A stretch of DNA of 38,574 bases. Source: Flavobacteriaceae bacterium. GTDB taxonomy: Bacteria > Bacteroidota > Bacteroidia > Flavobacteriales > Flavobacteriaceae. The DNA lies in NCBI GenBank assembly GCA_947457255.1, contig CANGUZ010000019.1:1-38574 (forward strand). The letters run 5' to 3'. Below are positions 23,684 to 30,614 of this stretch, one piece after another. The position numbers were made by a program, and so were the translations under genes. Each line of letters opens with the position of its first letter. The stretch's first letter is position 1. The notes under the pieces were generated by a model, which made no database searches, was not told where the DNA came from, and saw nothing but the letters and a program-made list of their open reading frames with translations.

Positions 23684-23956
23684 CTATACTTTCTTTTTTG
23701 AATAAAGTCTATACACTGCATAACCAATTGCAGCAACAAGTAAATATGGTATTGCCATTAGGTACACAATTCCGTCGTTTACGGCTTGTGCTTTAGCAGT
23801 ATCACCTTCACTTTCAATTGCGGCGCGACACATGGCACACTGCGCGTTTGTAGAGAGAGCATAGAAAAAAGAACATAGAAAAAAGAGGATAGAAGAACAT
23901 AGTTTCCCTCTTTTACTTCTAACTGCTAACTCCCTACTTCTAACTTTAGTACACAT
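23684..23956 (-). CDS. Small membrane protein with CxxC motif, last gene of the Sco/DUF420 cluster
   Basis: About 90 aa. The mature part begins QCAMCRAAIESEGDTAKAQA, with a CxxC that could bind a metal or form a disulfide, and ends in one transmembrane helix (GIVYLMAIPYLLVAAIGYAV) and a basic tail. Similar small proteins follow DUF420 genes in Bacteroidota and probably help cytochrome oxidase assembly, though no function is established. ATG 23954-23956 overlaps the DUF420 stop by 11 bp. The N-terminus is odd: residues up to the signal-peptide end are encoded by degenerate 7-bp repeats (23853-23945), giving a basic KVRSRELAVRSKRGK run before the hydrophobic core. Confidence 0.7.
   Translation of the reverse strand: MCTKVRSRELAVRSKRGKLCSSILFFLCSFFYALSTNAQCAMCRAAIESEGDTAKAQAVNDGIVYLMAIPYLLVAAIGYAVYRLYSKKKV
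23853..23945. repeat. Two blocks of degenerate 7-bp tandem repeats inside a gene
   Basis: Block 1 (23853-23901) has seven heptamers, such as CATAGAA, AAAAGAA, CATAGAA, AAAAGAG, GATAGAA. Block 2 (23911-23945) has five: TTTTACT, TCTAACT, GCTAACT, CCCTACT, TCTAACT. Together they encode the signal-peptide region of the minus-strand small CxxC protein. They share the 7-bp period of the array at 1619-1653 but not its unit. Confidence 0.75.
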
Positions 23957-24488
23957 AATAAGGTGCAATCATCAAATATACAATAACACCAGTAACAGCT
24001 ACATAAAGCCAAATAGGGAAAGTGATTTTAGCGATTTTTTTATGTGCATCGAAACGTTGCGCCAATGCCCTTACATAAGTAATTAATACTAAAGGTATAA
24101 TGATTATTGATAAAATAATATGAGAGATTAATAAAAAGAAATAAACATATCGAATTATACCTTCTCCACCAAAAGGAGTTGAATCTGCCGTCATGTGATA
24201 GGCTACATACATCACTAAAAACAGCACCGACAATCCTATGGCTATTTTCATTAATGTTTCATGCAACTTTCTTTTACCGTTTTTAATTGCAATTACGGCT
24301 GCTATTAATACCAAAGCAGTTATTCCGTTTGTTGTAGCATAAATAGGAGGTAAAAAAGATAATGGCTCAACATCATAACCAAAATCTTTCAACTTTACTC
24401 CAAATAAAATTGCCACCACGACTGGTATTACTATTGAAATAATTACTATAAATGTATTGTACTTTTTTTCGACTGATTGTGTTTTCAT
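23946..24488 (-). CDS. DUF420 domain membrane protein (CtaM-like)
   Basis: 180-aa integral membrane protein with about five helices: TFIVIISIVIPVVVAILFGV, ITALVLIAAVIAI, LMKIAIGLSVLFLVMYVAYH, YVYFFLLISHIILSIIIIPL and a last ITFPIWLYVAVTGVIVYLMI. Conserved His residues sit at helix ends (AYHMT, ISHI, FDAHKK). DUF420 proteins related to Bacillus CtaM are needed for heme-copper oxidase assembly. The ATG overlaps the sco stop by one base, and the next gene overlaps its own stop, so all are translationally coupled. Confidence 0.88.
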   Translation of the reverse strand: MKTQSVEKKYNTFIVIISIVIPVVVAILFGVKLKDFGYDVEPLSFLPPIYATTNGITALVLIAAVIAIKNGKRKLHETLMKIAIGLSVLFLVMYVAYHMTADSTPFGGEGIIRYVYFFLLISHIILSIIIIPLVLITYVRALAQRFDAHKKIAKITFPIWLYVAVTGVIVYLMIAPYYVY

Positions 24489-25174
24489 TATTCTCTTAGT
24501 AAAATGGCTATATCTTGTTGTATTGTTTGAACTCCTTTTGCTTCTAGTCCTTCATAGTATAAAGTAGGATTTCCGTATTCGTCTTTTCTGCATCTAATGT
24601 TTCCTTGTTTGTCTATCAAAGCAAAAAAACCAGAATGTTCAAAACCACCGCTTACTTTACTATTTTCTCCAGCATATAAATTAAATCCTTTATTGGCAAG
24701 TTCATAAATATACTTTTTATCACCAGTTAAAAAATGCCAATTGGAAGATTTTGCACCTAATAAATCTGCATGTTCTTTTAAAACTTGAGGAGTGTCATTT
24801 TGAGGATCGATAGTAATGGAAGCTATTCCGAAATTAGGATTTCCAAAAAATTTATTTTGAATCGTAACTAAATTTTTATTCATTTTAGGACAAATAGTTG
24901 GACATTTGGAAAAAAAGAATTCTAGAACATATACTTTCCCATTATAATTAGCATTCGTAATTGTCTTATTATCTTGATTGGTTAATATAAACTCTGGTGC
25001 TGGTCCAATTTTTACTAAACTTTGATCAGCAGTTCCGTTATTGATTACCTTATCTAGTCGATCTCCTTTAACAACAGAATTGGATTGAATTCTTGAAACT
25101 ATTTTAGGTATCGCATAAATTCCAAAAACAAGAATAATAAATGAAATTCCTATGTAAGATTTATTTTTGAACAT
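24488..25174 (-). CDS. SCO1/SenC family protein
   Basis: Membrane-anchored copper chaperone that metallates the CuA or CuB site of cytochrome oxidase. It is 228 aa, with an N-terminal anchor (YIGISFIILVFGIYAIPKIV) and a thioredoxin fold. The copper ligands are Cys91 and Cys95 in SKCPTICPKMNK and His180 in GGFEHSGFFALID. It lies 5 bp after the Sco-like gene and overlaps the DUF420 start by one base. The adjacent cytochrome oxidase operon is its likely client. Confidence 0.93.
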   Translation of the reverse strand: MFKNKSYIGISFIILVFGIYAIPKIVSRIQSNSVVKGDRLDKVINNGTADQSLVKIGPAPEFILTNQDNKTITNANYNGKVYVLEFFFSKCPTICPKMNKNLVTIQNKFFGNPNFGIASITIDPQNDTPQVLKEHADLLGAKSSNWHFLTGDKKYIYELANKGFNLYAGENSKVSGGFEHSGFFALIDKQGNIRCRKDEYGNPTLYYEGLEAKGVQTIQQDIAILLRE

Positions 25175-25179
25175 TACTT

Positions 25180-25818
25180 TTAAATTTGTCTTTTTGCATT
25201 ATTCCTTTTAAGAGCCAAACGGTATTCTGCCAATATTACTTTTACATCATCTGTCATTTCATTATACAAATCAGATGGAGAGAAAGTGTCGTATCCTTCT
25301 TTGTATTCGTCTTTGTCTTTTCTGCCTCTTAAATTTCTTTTCTTGTCAACGATATACACATATGAAGTGCCAAAATCAGCATTTAATTTCCCTTTTAATT
25401 TTAATGAATTATAATATTCTTGTATTTCATTTGTAGGAGCAAAAACAAAAATCCATCTCGATACGTCTGTTAATTCGCTTAGTCCTTTAAGAATTTGCTT
25501 TGCATCATCTTGTGTTCCTTCAGGAGCAATCATAACAAATTGAAAATCTTTGAATTCTCTATTTTTATTATATATTTTTTGATTGAGGTTAAAACAATTG
25601 CCTTTGTTACGCAATATATTTTCTCCTGTAAACCCCAAAACAGTAATTCTATTGTTTAATGTAACTGGCTCTCCGTTTAATGATTTCCATTGTGCTACAT
25701 CTGGAATAGCTTTCGTTACTGTTGGCAAAGTCATAAAACTATTTACTCCTGTTGCAAAAAATAGATATGCAAATATGGGAAAAATAAAAAGGACAAAAAG
25801 AACTATATTTTTTTTCAC
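25180..25818 (-). CDS. Sco-like membrane-anchored protein without the copper CxxxC
   Basis: 212-aa protein with an N-terminal anchor (IVLFVLFIFPIFAYLFFATG). The body has a thioredoxin-like layout: ITVLGFTGENI at the position of the active strand, FQFVMIAPEGTQDDAKQIL, WIFVFAPTNEI, then YVYIVDKKRNLRGRKDKDEY. The last stretch matches the Sco neighbour's ALIDKQGNIRCRKDEY in spacing and sequence. The CxxxC is absent; the only Cys is in RNKGNCFNLNQ. It may be a degenerate Sco paralogue acting as a structural or redox-silent partner. It is the first gene of the sco-DUF420-CxxC operon. Confidence 0.7.
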   Translation of the reverse strand: MKKNIVLFVLFIFPIFAYLFFATGVNSFMTLPTVTKAIPDVAQWKSLNGEPVTLNNRITVLGFTGENILRNKGNCFNLNQKIYNKNREFKDFQFVMIAPEGTQDDAKQILKGLSELTDVSRWIFVFAPTNEIQEYYNSLKLKGKLNADFGTSYVYIVDKKRNLRGRKDKDEYKEGYDTFSPSDLYNEMTDDVKVILAEYRLALKRNNAKRQI

Positions 25819-25846
25819 GATAAAATAAATAATTTAGTACAAAAAT

Positions 25847-25874
25847 AAAAAAAGGCACGCAAAGCGTACCTTTT
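25847..25874 (-). terminator. Rho-independent terminator of the cytochrome oxidase operon
   Basis: AAAAGGCACGC-AAA-GCGTACCTTTT forms a stem with one mismatch. On the minus strand it is followed by T7 (complement of 25847-25853). It separates the cyoE-cox genes from the sco operon; the A and T tails suggest it can work in both directions. Confidence 0.8.
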
Positions 25875-25891
25875 ATTGAATTAATATCTTG

Positions 25892-26242
25892 TTAAAAATT
25901 CCATTTAATTGTAGAATTTTTGAAAATCTCAAAAATATAATCAGCTTCTACTAAAAGAATAAAAAGCAAATAAGCAACTAAAAAAATAATTGGACTAACA
26001 ACAATCCATCTTAAACTGCTTTTCTCGCCTTCCATGTGCATAAATGCCCAAACAATATAATACGCTTTAACAAGTGTAAGAATTATAAATAACCAGTTTA
26101 GCAAATTCATACTTAAAAAAGTATTCATATGTAAAGACTCTGGCTTTAAAATTCCAAAAATAACCTCTACTATTGTTATTACTGAAAGAATTCCAAAAAC
26201 TTTCCAAATTCTTCCAAGGTTTGATTCGTGTGCGTGAGACAT
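25892..26242 (-). CDS. Cytochrome c oxidase subunit IV
   Basis: 116-aa small subunit of the heme-copper oxidase with three transmembrane helices: WKVFGILSVITIVEVIFGIL, LLNWLFIILTLVKAYYIVWA (followed by FMHME), and WIVVSPIIFLVAYLLFILLV. The family is COX4_pro/CyoD-like, a structural subunit that stabilises CuB. It lies 18 bp after subunit III and before the operon terminator. Confidence 0.9.
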   Translation of the reverse strand: MSHAHESNLGRIWKVFGILSVITIVEVIFGILKPESLHMNTFLSMNLLNWLFIILTLVKAYYIVWAFMHMEGEKSSLRWIVVSPIIFLVAYLLFILLVEADYIFEIFKNSTIKWNF

Positions 26243-26260
26243 AATAATAAATTTTAAAAA

Positions 26261-27289
26261 TTAAACTAAGTAGAAGAAAGTAAATACAAATACCCAAACT
26301 AAATCTACAAAGTGCCAATACAATCCAACTTTTTCAACCATTTCATAACTTTTTCTTTTTTCGTATGTTCCCATAAGAACATTGAAGAAGATAATAACAT
26401 TAATGATTACCCCAGAAAAAACGTGAAACCCGTGAAATCCAGTTATAAAGAAAAAGAAATCAGCAAATAGCTTACTTCCATACTCATTTCTTACAAGGTT
26501 AGCCCCTTCTACAACATATTGTGCATTTGCTAATCTAGCTTCAGATTCTGCTCTAGTTAAAATAGTTTTATGTTTGTGTTTCGTTAATTCATGATTCACT
26601 TTAGTGTCACTTTTTGCCGCTGCATCATCTTTATATATCACTTCAGTTCTGATGAGCAATTCTGGATGCGCTTTAAATCCTGCTTGAACTTCGGCAACTG
26701 AGTAAGAGGGCAATGTAGCTTCTTTCATAAACCAAGTTCCTTTACTTCGTTCTAATTGTGCTCTTTCTTCAGGTAAAGTAGCAGCAAAATCCTCGAGCTT
26801 TACTCTTTTGCCAGTATTATCAACAAACTGCAACAAACTTCCTCCTTTTGTTTCTACAGCACCATATTCGCCATGAATAAAGTTTTTCCATTCCCAAGCT
26901 TGCGAACCAACAAATATTAAACCTCCAATAATAGTAAGAAACATATAAAATGCTACTTTACTTTTTTTCATTTGATGTCCAGCATCAACAGCTAAAACCA
27001 TTGTTACTGATGAGAAAATCAAAATAAAAGTCATTAAAGCTACATAATACATCGGGGCTGAAACACCATGCATAAATGGAAAGTGAGTAAACACTTCATC
27101 TGCCAATGGCCAAGTCTCAATAAATTTAAATCTAGAAAACCCGTAAGCTGCTAAAAATCCTGAAAAGGTTAAAGCATCTGATACGATAAAAAACCACATC
27201 ATTAATTTGCCATAATCGGCTCCTAAGGGTTGATTTCCGCCACCCCAAATTTTTTCTTCACTGTTTGCAGTTGTAACTGTCGCTCCCAT
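26261..27289 (-). CDS. Cytochrome c oxidase subunit III (long form)
   Basis: 342-aa subunit III of a caa3/cbb-type heme-copper oxidase. The N-terminal half (MWFFIVSDALTFSGFLAAYG, then VALMTFILIFSSVTMVLAVD and IIGGLIFVGSQAWEWKNFIH) gives the first helices. A hydrophilic stretch of about 130 residues (GEYGAVETKGGSLLQF to VEGANLVRNEYG) follows. The helical part then resumes with FFITGFHGFHVFSGVIINVI and YWHFVDLVWVFVFTFFYLV. The last helix carries the signature WHFVDxVW. The insertion is normal for Bacteroidota subunit III as far as I recall. It pairs with a shorter paralogue 42 bp upstream. Confidence 0.92.
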   Translation of the reverse strand: MGATVTTANSEEKIWGGGNQPLGADYGKLMMWFFIVSDALTFSGFLAAYGFSRFKFIETWPLADEVFTHFPFMHGVSAPMYYVALMTFILIFSSVTMVLAVDAGHQMKKSKVAFYMFLTIIGGLIFVGSQAWEWKNFIHGEYGAVETKGGSLLQFVDNTGKRVKLEDFAATLPEERAQLERSKGTWFMKEATLPSYSVAEVQAGFKAHPELLIRTEVIYKDDAAAKSDTKVNHELTKHKHKTILTRAESEARLANAQYVVEGANLVRNEYGSKLFADFFFFITGFHGFHVFSGVIINVIIFFNVLMGTYEKRKSYEMVEKVGLYWHFVDLVWVFVFTFFYLV

Positions 27290-27331
27290 AAAAGTTATTC
27301 GTTAAAAAGTTCCCAAATTTACATTTTTTTC

Positions 27332-27922
27332 TTATTTAAAGAAATATAAAAATAAAAACAAATAAACCCACAGTAAATCTAAGAAATGCCAATACATTGT
27401 ACCTAGTTCTATTCCAAGGGTTTGAGTTGAATTGTATTTTTGTTTAAAATGATTATAAATTATAATTAAAAGCGAAATTAATCCGCCAGCCAGGTGCGCT
27501 AAATGCACTACTGTTACTACATATAAAAAAGTTGTTGTAATGTTACTTGCTGTCCCGGTAAAATAATAGCCTTGAGCTACAACTTGCCCAAAACCCATAA
27601 ATTGTAATACTACAAACAAAATTCCGAGTGCTAAAGTAAGTAAAAGAAATGAAGTTGTTGCATTTCGATTGTCTTTTTGTATTGCTTTTTTAGCCAAATG
27701 AAAGGTAATACTACAACCAATAATTACTGCTGTACTATAGAAAAATGCTGGCGGCATTTGAAAATCTTTCAACCAATCGAGTCTAGATTTACTTACTACA
27801 AAAGCGCTTGTTAATCCAGCAAACATCATGGTCATACTTACCATCGCTACTAATAAAAGTAGTTTATAAGATCGTTCTGTTCTTAATTTGTGTTCTTCAG
27901 GAGTCATCATCGTATCTATCAT
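27332..27922 (-). CDS. Cytochrome c oxidase subunit III (short paralogue)
   Basis: 196-aa heme-copper oxidase subunit III with five helices: LLLVAMVSMTMMFAGLTSAF, FFYSTAVIIGCSITFHLAKK, FLLLTLALGILFVVLQFMGF, NITTTFLYVVTVVHLAHLAG and a last MYWHFLDLLWVYLFLFLYFF. The WHFLDLLW ending is the subunit III signature. It differs from the next gene by lacking the long hydrophilic loop. Its ATG overlaps the cyoE stop by one base, so the two are translationally coupled. Confidence 0.9.
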   Translation of the reverse strand: MIDTMMTPEEHKLRTERSYKLLLLVAMVSMTMMFAGLTSAFVVSKSRLDWLKDFQMPPAFFYSTAVIIGCSITFHLAKKAIQKDNRNATTSFLLLTLALGILFVVLQFMGFGQVVAQGYYFTGTASNITTTFLYVVTVVHLAHLAGGLISLLIIIYNHFKQKYNSTQTLGIELGTMYWHFLDLLWVYLFLFLYFFK

Positions 27923-28836
27923 TATCGTAAAAATTTATCTAAAATGTAAACTATTTGTAGCAATGTAATATAGGAAACACTTACTAACATTAAGGTTCTT
28001 GCCGATTTTGTAGTTCTAAATTGATACAAACGAACGGCGTAAAACAACATCCACAATCCTAACAAAAGTATGGCAAAAGCAGCATAGTGTGTAATGTATA
28101 AGCTTCCTGTAAATCCTAACATAGGCAAAAGCGATGCAATTAGCAACCAAACAGTATATAAGATGGTTTGCAAAGCAGTCGATTTGTCTTTTTTTCCAGA
28201 TGGCAACATAAAAAAACCTGCTTTTTCATAATCGTCGAACAAAAACCATCCTATAGCCCAAAAATGAGGAAATTGCCAAAAAAACTGAATAAGAAATAAA
28301 GTTCCTGCTTCAATTCCAAAATTTCCAGTTGCTGCTACCCATCCTAACATAAAAGGAATGGCTCCTGGAATAGCTCCTACAAAAACAGCTAAAGGCGTAA
28401 CCGTTTTTAACGGTGTATAAACACTTGTGTATATAAATATAGATATGGCACCAAACATGGCCGACTTAGCATTGATGGTATACAACAAAACAATTCCAAT
28501 AACCGTTAATACACTTGCAATTAGTAACGCAGTATTTGGAGTCATTCTTCCTGAAGCAACAGGACGGTTTTTGGTTCTATCCATTAACGCATCAAGATCT
28601 CTTTCAATCACTTGATTAAAAGCATTGGATGCTCCTACCATACAGTAACCACCTACAGCCAATTTTAACAAAACATACCAATCAATTGAATGAATATTGT
28701 AAACCCCAAGTATGTATCCTGCCAACGATGAAAAAACAACACTTACGGCCAAACCAGCTTTCGTGATGGCTTTAAAATCAATATAAATAGATTTAAAGGA
28801 AATAGAATTGGTAATTACGTTCAATGCGGATTTCAT
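27922..28836 (-). CDS. cyoE: Heme o synthase (protoheme IX farnesyltransferase)
   Basis: UbiA-family membrane prenyltransferase that adds farnesyl diphosphate to heme b, making heme o for the oxidase (also named ctaB). About 304 aa with up to nine helices. The Mg-diphosphate motif is NAFNQVIERDLDALMDRTKN, and the second aspartate-containing loop is IGWFLFDDYEKAGFFMLPS. The ATG at 28834-28836 (MKSALNVIT) is used: a longer frame to 28908 would begin upstream of the promoter at 28870-28901 and cannot be transcribed from it. It is first in the cyoE-coxIII-coxIII-coxIV operon. Confidence 0.95.
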   Translation of the reverse strand: MKSALNVITNSISFKSIYIDFKAITKAGLAVSVVFSSLAGYILGVYNIHSIDWYVLLKLAVGGYCMVGASNAFNQVIERDLDALMDRTKNRPVASGRMTPNTALLIASVLTVIGIVLLYTINAKSAMFGAISIFIYTSVYTPLKTVTPLAVFVGAIPGAIPFMLGWVAATGNFGIEAGTLFLIQFFWQFPHFWAIGWFLFDDYEKAGFFMLPSGKKDKSTALQTILYTVWLLIASLLPMLGFTGSLYITHYAAFAILLLGLWMLFYAVRLYQFRTTKSARTLMLVSVSYITLLQIVYILDKFLR

Positions 28837-28850
28837 TTTCTGTTTTAAAT

Positions 28851-28864
28851 CCCGATGCTTCGGG
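28851..28864 (-). promoter_or_regulatory. Hairpin at the 5' end of the cyoE transcript
   Basis: CCCGA-AGCA-TCGGG on the minus strand forms a 5-bp GC-rich stem with a 4-base loop. The predicted transcription start is near 28862, so the stem would sit at the very end of the mRNA and could protect it from decay. The inference rests on the promoter position. Confidence 0.45.
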
Positions 28865-28869
28865 AGGTG

Positions 28870-28901
28870 CAAAGGTAATTTATAGATAGTGATTTTGCAA
28901 A
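28870..28901 (-). promoter_or_regulatory. Promoter of the cyoE-cox operon
   Basis: On the minus strand TTTG (complement of 28898-28901), a 20-bp spacer and TACCTTTG (complement of 28870-28877) give the clearest Bacteroidota promoter in the window. The predicted leader is about 26 nt. Confidence 0.75.
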
Positions 28902-29001
28902 AAAACAATTCATAAATAATTTCTAATAATCCATTCTATGATGACTTGAATTTAAACAATGATTTGGTAAGGTTTTAGTTTAATTCAGGAAGTAATTTTC
29001 C

Positions 29002-29118
29002 GTGAGCAAAATTCATTTTTTTGAAAATTGCTCACAACCTTGTGAGCAAAATTAAAATTTTCTTAAAACGCTCACAAGGTTGTGAGCAAAATTGTAATTT
29101 TGATAAAACGCTCACAAG
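29002..29118. promoter_or_regulatory. Three 40-bp repeats forming two palindromic operators, upstream of the XRE gene
   Basis: GTGAGC(AAAATT) begins at 29002, 29042 and 29082, and GCTCAC at 29030, 29070 and 29110, an exact 40-bp period. The junctions make the palindromes GCTCACAACCTTGTGAGC (29030-29047) and GCTCACAAGGTTGTGAGC (29070-29087). These are reverse complements of each other and lie about four helical turns apart. Half-sites remain at both ends. The array stops at the ATG (29119). A TAATTTTG -7 box at 29095-29102 lies inside it, so a protein on the second palindrome would cover the -33 region. This fits autorepression by the XRE protein. Confidence 0.75.
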
Positions 29119-29634
29119 ATGAAAGCAAAACAGATACTTCGGGAATCATTAGGGTTTTCTCAAAAAACTTTTGCGCAATATTTATTTATACCGTCCAGCC
29201 AACTGGCGATGTATGAAGCAGGGAAACGGGACTTGCCTACAGCAACGCTATTGCAAATAGCTAAAATGAGTTTGTTCTTAGATCAAGAGAAGCCTACTTT
29301 TGTTGAACAAGATGAACTACTAAAAGAGCTAGAATCTGAGCTTTATGAAACGCTATTGCTGCAAGCAAAAGAATTACAATACAAACAACTCAAAGAGCAA
29401 CGCCTGCTCGATGCTATTGTAAAAAAATACAATCAAAATAGCAACTTGTATTACTTTGCCAAGTATGCCAACAAAAACAGAACGGAACCAGACGAAGTTT
29501 TAGCCGACGACGCTCTTAAAGAAATTAAAAAAAATAGTTTAGTAGTACAATTCGAACAACAATTAAAACTACGAAGTGTTAAAACGCAGTTAGAATTTGT
29601 GGAAAGTGAATTAAAAAGATACGAAAAAACCTAA
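29119..29634 (+). CDS. XRE-family helix-turn-helix regulator
   Basis: 171-aa DNA-binding protein. Residues ~3-55 form a Cro/CI-type HTH (ILRESLGFSQKTFAQYLFIP, then SSQLAMYEAGKRDLPTATLL). The rest is a long Leu/Glu/Lys-rich helical region with coiled-coil character (ELLKELESELYETLLLQAKE and LKLRSVKTQLEFVESELKRY) that probably dimerises. The start codon directly follows a palindrome array, which suggests autoregulation. It heads the accessory locus, 72 bp before the 136-aa gene. Whether it also controls the RHS promoter is open. It is not a phage repressor of a type I recognise. Confidence 0.82.
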   Translation: MKAKQILRESLGFSQKTFAQYLFIPSSQLAMYEAGKRDLPTATLLQIAKMSLFLDQEKPTFVEQDELLKELESELYETLLLQAKELQYKQLKEQRLLDAIVKKYNQNSNLYYFAKYANKNRTEPDEVLADDALKEIKKNSLVVQFEQQLKLRSVKTQLEFVESELKRYEKT

Positions 29635-29706
29635 ATTTTTCTTAAGGTAAAATAATGCATTAACCACCGTCGTTGTTAGGGTATTATTAATCTTAAATCT
29701 TTTTTT

Positions 29707-30117
29707 ATGTCTTACTCCATTGCCAAAATCACAACTGTAGCAGACTGTGATTTATTATTAGCTTGGGCTGCAAAAGAAAAAGCAGACCTGAATTTCAAAA
29801 AACTTTCTGAGGAAAGATTAACCAACAACTACAGCGAAACCTCTATTGAGATTGATGCTGAACTACAAGCAGTCATTACCGAGATTGCCTCTACAACAAC
29901 CGTTATTGCTACCCTACCTGCGGGTAACAGTAAAGACGAAGCGATTAAGAAAAAAGTAAAACTTGAGTACCGAAAGTTTTTACTTGAAAACCGTAAAGAA
30001 AGCTATGGCGTGGTAGCCTTACTAGAAAAAGAGCTAGACTTAAGCAAAGTGACACTCGAACTTGCTGAGATAGATACTTTTTCTACAGCAATCACTACAC
30101 GGAAAGCGCAGTTGTAA
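29707..30117 (+). CDS. Hypothetical 136-aa helical protein
   Basis: No family recognised. The sequence is predicted to be helical, acidic and soluble, with no signal peptide or membrane segment: SIAKITTVADCDLLLAWAAK, then SIEIDAELQAVITEIASTTT, LEYRKFLLENRKESYGVVAL and a closing LELAEIDTFSTAITTRKAQL. A glycine turn (LPAGNSKDEA) separates the two helical halves, suggesting a helical hairpin. It lies between the XRE regulator and a terminator, so it is likely co-transcribed with the regulator. It may be its partner or anti-regulator. Confidence 0.65.
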   Translation: MSYSIAKITTVADCDLLLAWAAKEKADLNFKKLSEERLTNNYSETSIEIDAELQAVITEIASTTTVIATLPAGNSKDEAIKKKVKLEYRKFLLENRKESYGVVALLEKELDLSKVTLELAEIDTFSTAITTRKAQL

Positions 30118-30139
30118 TAGTGTAGTTGTTTTAGTTAAG

Positions 30140-30168
30140 AAGGTTGTTCGAAAGAGCAACCTTTTTTT
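30140..30168 (+). terminator. Rho-independent terminator of the XRE operon
   Basis: AAGGTTGTTC-GAAA-GAGCAACCTT is a 10-bp stem with one G-U pair and a GAAA tetraloop, followed by T's. It ends the XRE/136-aa transcript. Confidence 0.92.
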
Positions 30169-30255
30169 GTGGAGTAAAAGGACATAAAAAAGTATTCATT
30201 TCTATAGCGTTTCGTTGAATGTCATTAGGTTTAGGATAATCTGCATAGTTCTGTC

Positions 30256-30344
30256 ATTCCGACGAAGGAGGAATCTCATCAGTTGCTCACGCTATTTGAT
30301 TGCTTCGCCTGTTCGCTATTGCTAGAGTCTTCCTTTTTCGGAAT
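30256..30344. mobile_element. Short interspersed element with 21-bp imperfect terminal inverted repeats
   Basis: The left end starts ATTCCGACGAAGGAGGAATC (30256 onward) and the right end read in reverse is ATTCCGAAAAAGGAAGACTC (complement of 30344 inward). They match at most positions. The 89-bp body has no ORF. TCATTCCGACGAAGGAGG-type elements are frequent in Bacteroidota genomes, so this is probably a MITE- or REP-like repeat; I recall this without a database check. Confidence 0.6.
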
Positions 30345-30479
30345 ACCAAAAGATGTAAATTATAGAATTAAGCCTCAGATTTTAAACACACAAAGCAGCA
30401 TATAGAACTACTAAATCTCTTTGTTTCTTTAAAACTTAGCTTCTTTACTCCTTAATAAAAAGATCAAAACTACCTGATA

Positions 30480-30499
30480 TATCACTAAATTTAGTGATA
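30480..30499. promoter_or_regulatory. Perfect 20-bp palindrome at the RHS operon promoter
   Basis: TATCACTAAATTTAGTGATA is fully self-complementary. It ends 21 bp upstream of the TATGTTTG box, so it overlaps the expected -33 position, as an operator should. It shares outward TCAC/GTGA half-sites with the XRE operators, but the inner spacer is 8 bp instead of 6. Confidence 0.65.
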
Positions 30500-30520
30500 A
30501 GAATTACAAAAAATAATTTT

Positions 30521-30528
30521 TATGTTTG
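30521..30528 (+). promoter_or_regulatory. -7 box of the RHS operon
   Basis: TATGTTTG fits TAnnTTTG and lies 86 bp before the first ATG. The -33 region is occupied by the palindrome and has no clear TTG, consistent with a regulated promoter. Confidence 0.5.
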
Positions 30529-30614
30529 TAAAATAAATAATAATAATTTCTTAAAATAGATTTTCGTACTGTTTTCTAAACGATGGCTACTTTTAAAAAT
30601 AAAATTTTACACAT

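Larger units (their letters stand above)
30118..30614 (+). other. Intergenic region before the RHS operon (497 bp)
   Basis: No gene is visible. It holds a terminator (30140-30168), an 89-bp inverted-repeat element (30256-30344), a perfect palindrome (30480-30499) and a candidate -7 box (30521-30528). Confidence 0.6.

Noticed and set aside
29002..29118. Three regular 40-bp repeats might be a CRISPR array.
   Set aside because: There is no unique spacer of conserved length between fixed repeats; the whole 40 bp is repeated, and no cas genes are present. Palindromic operators explain it better.
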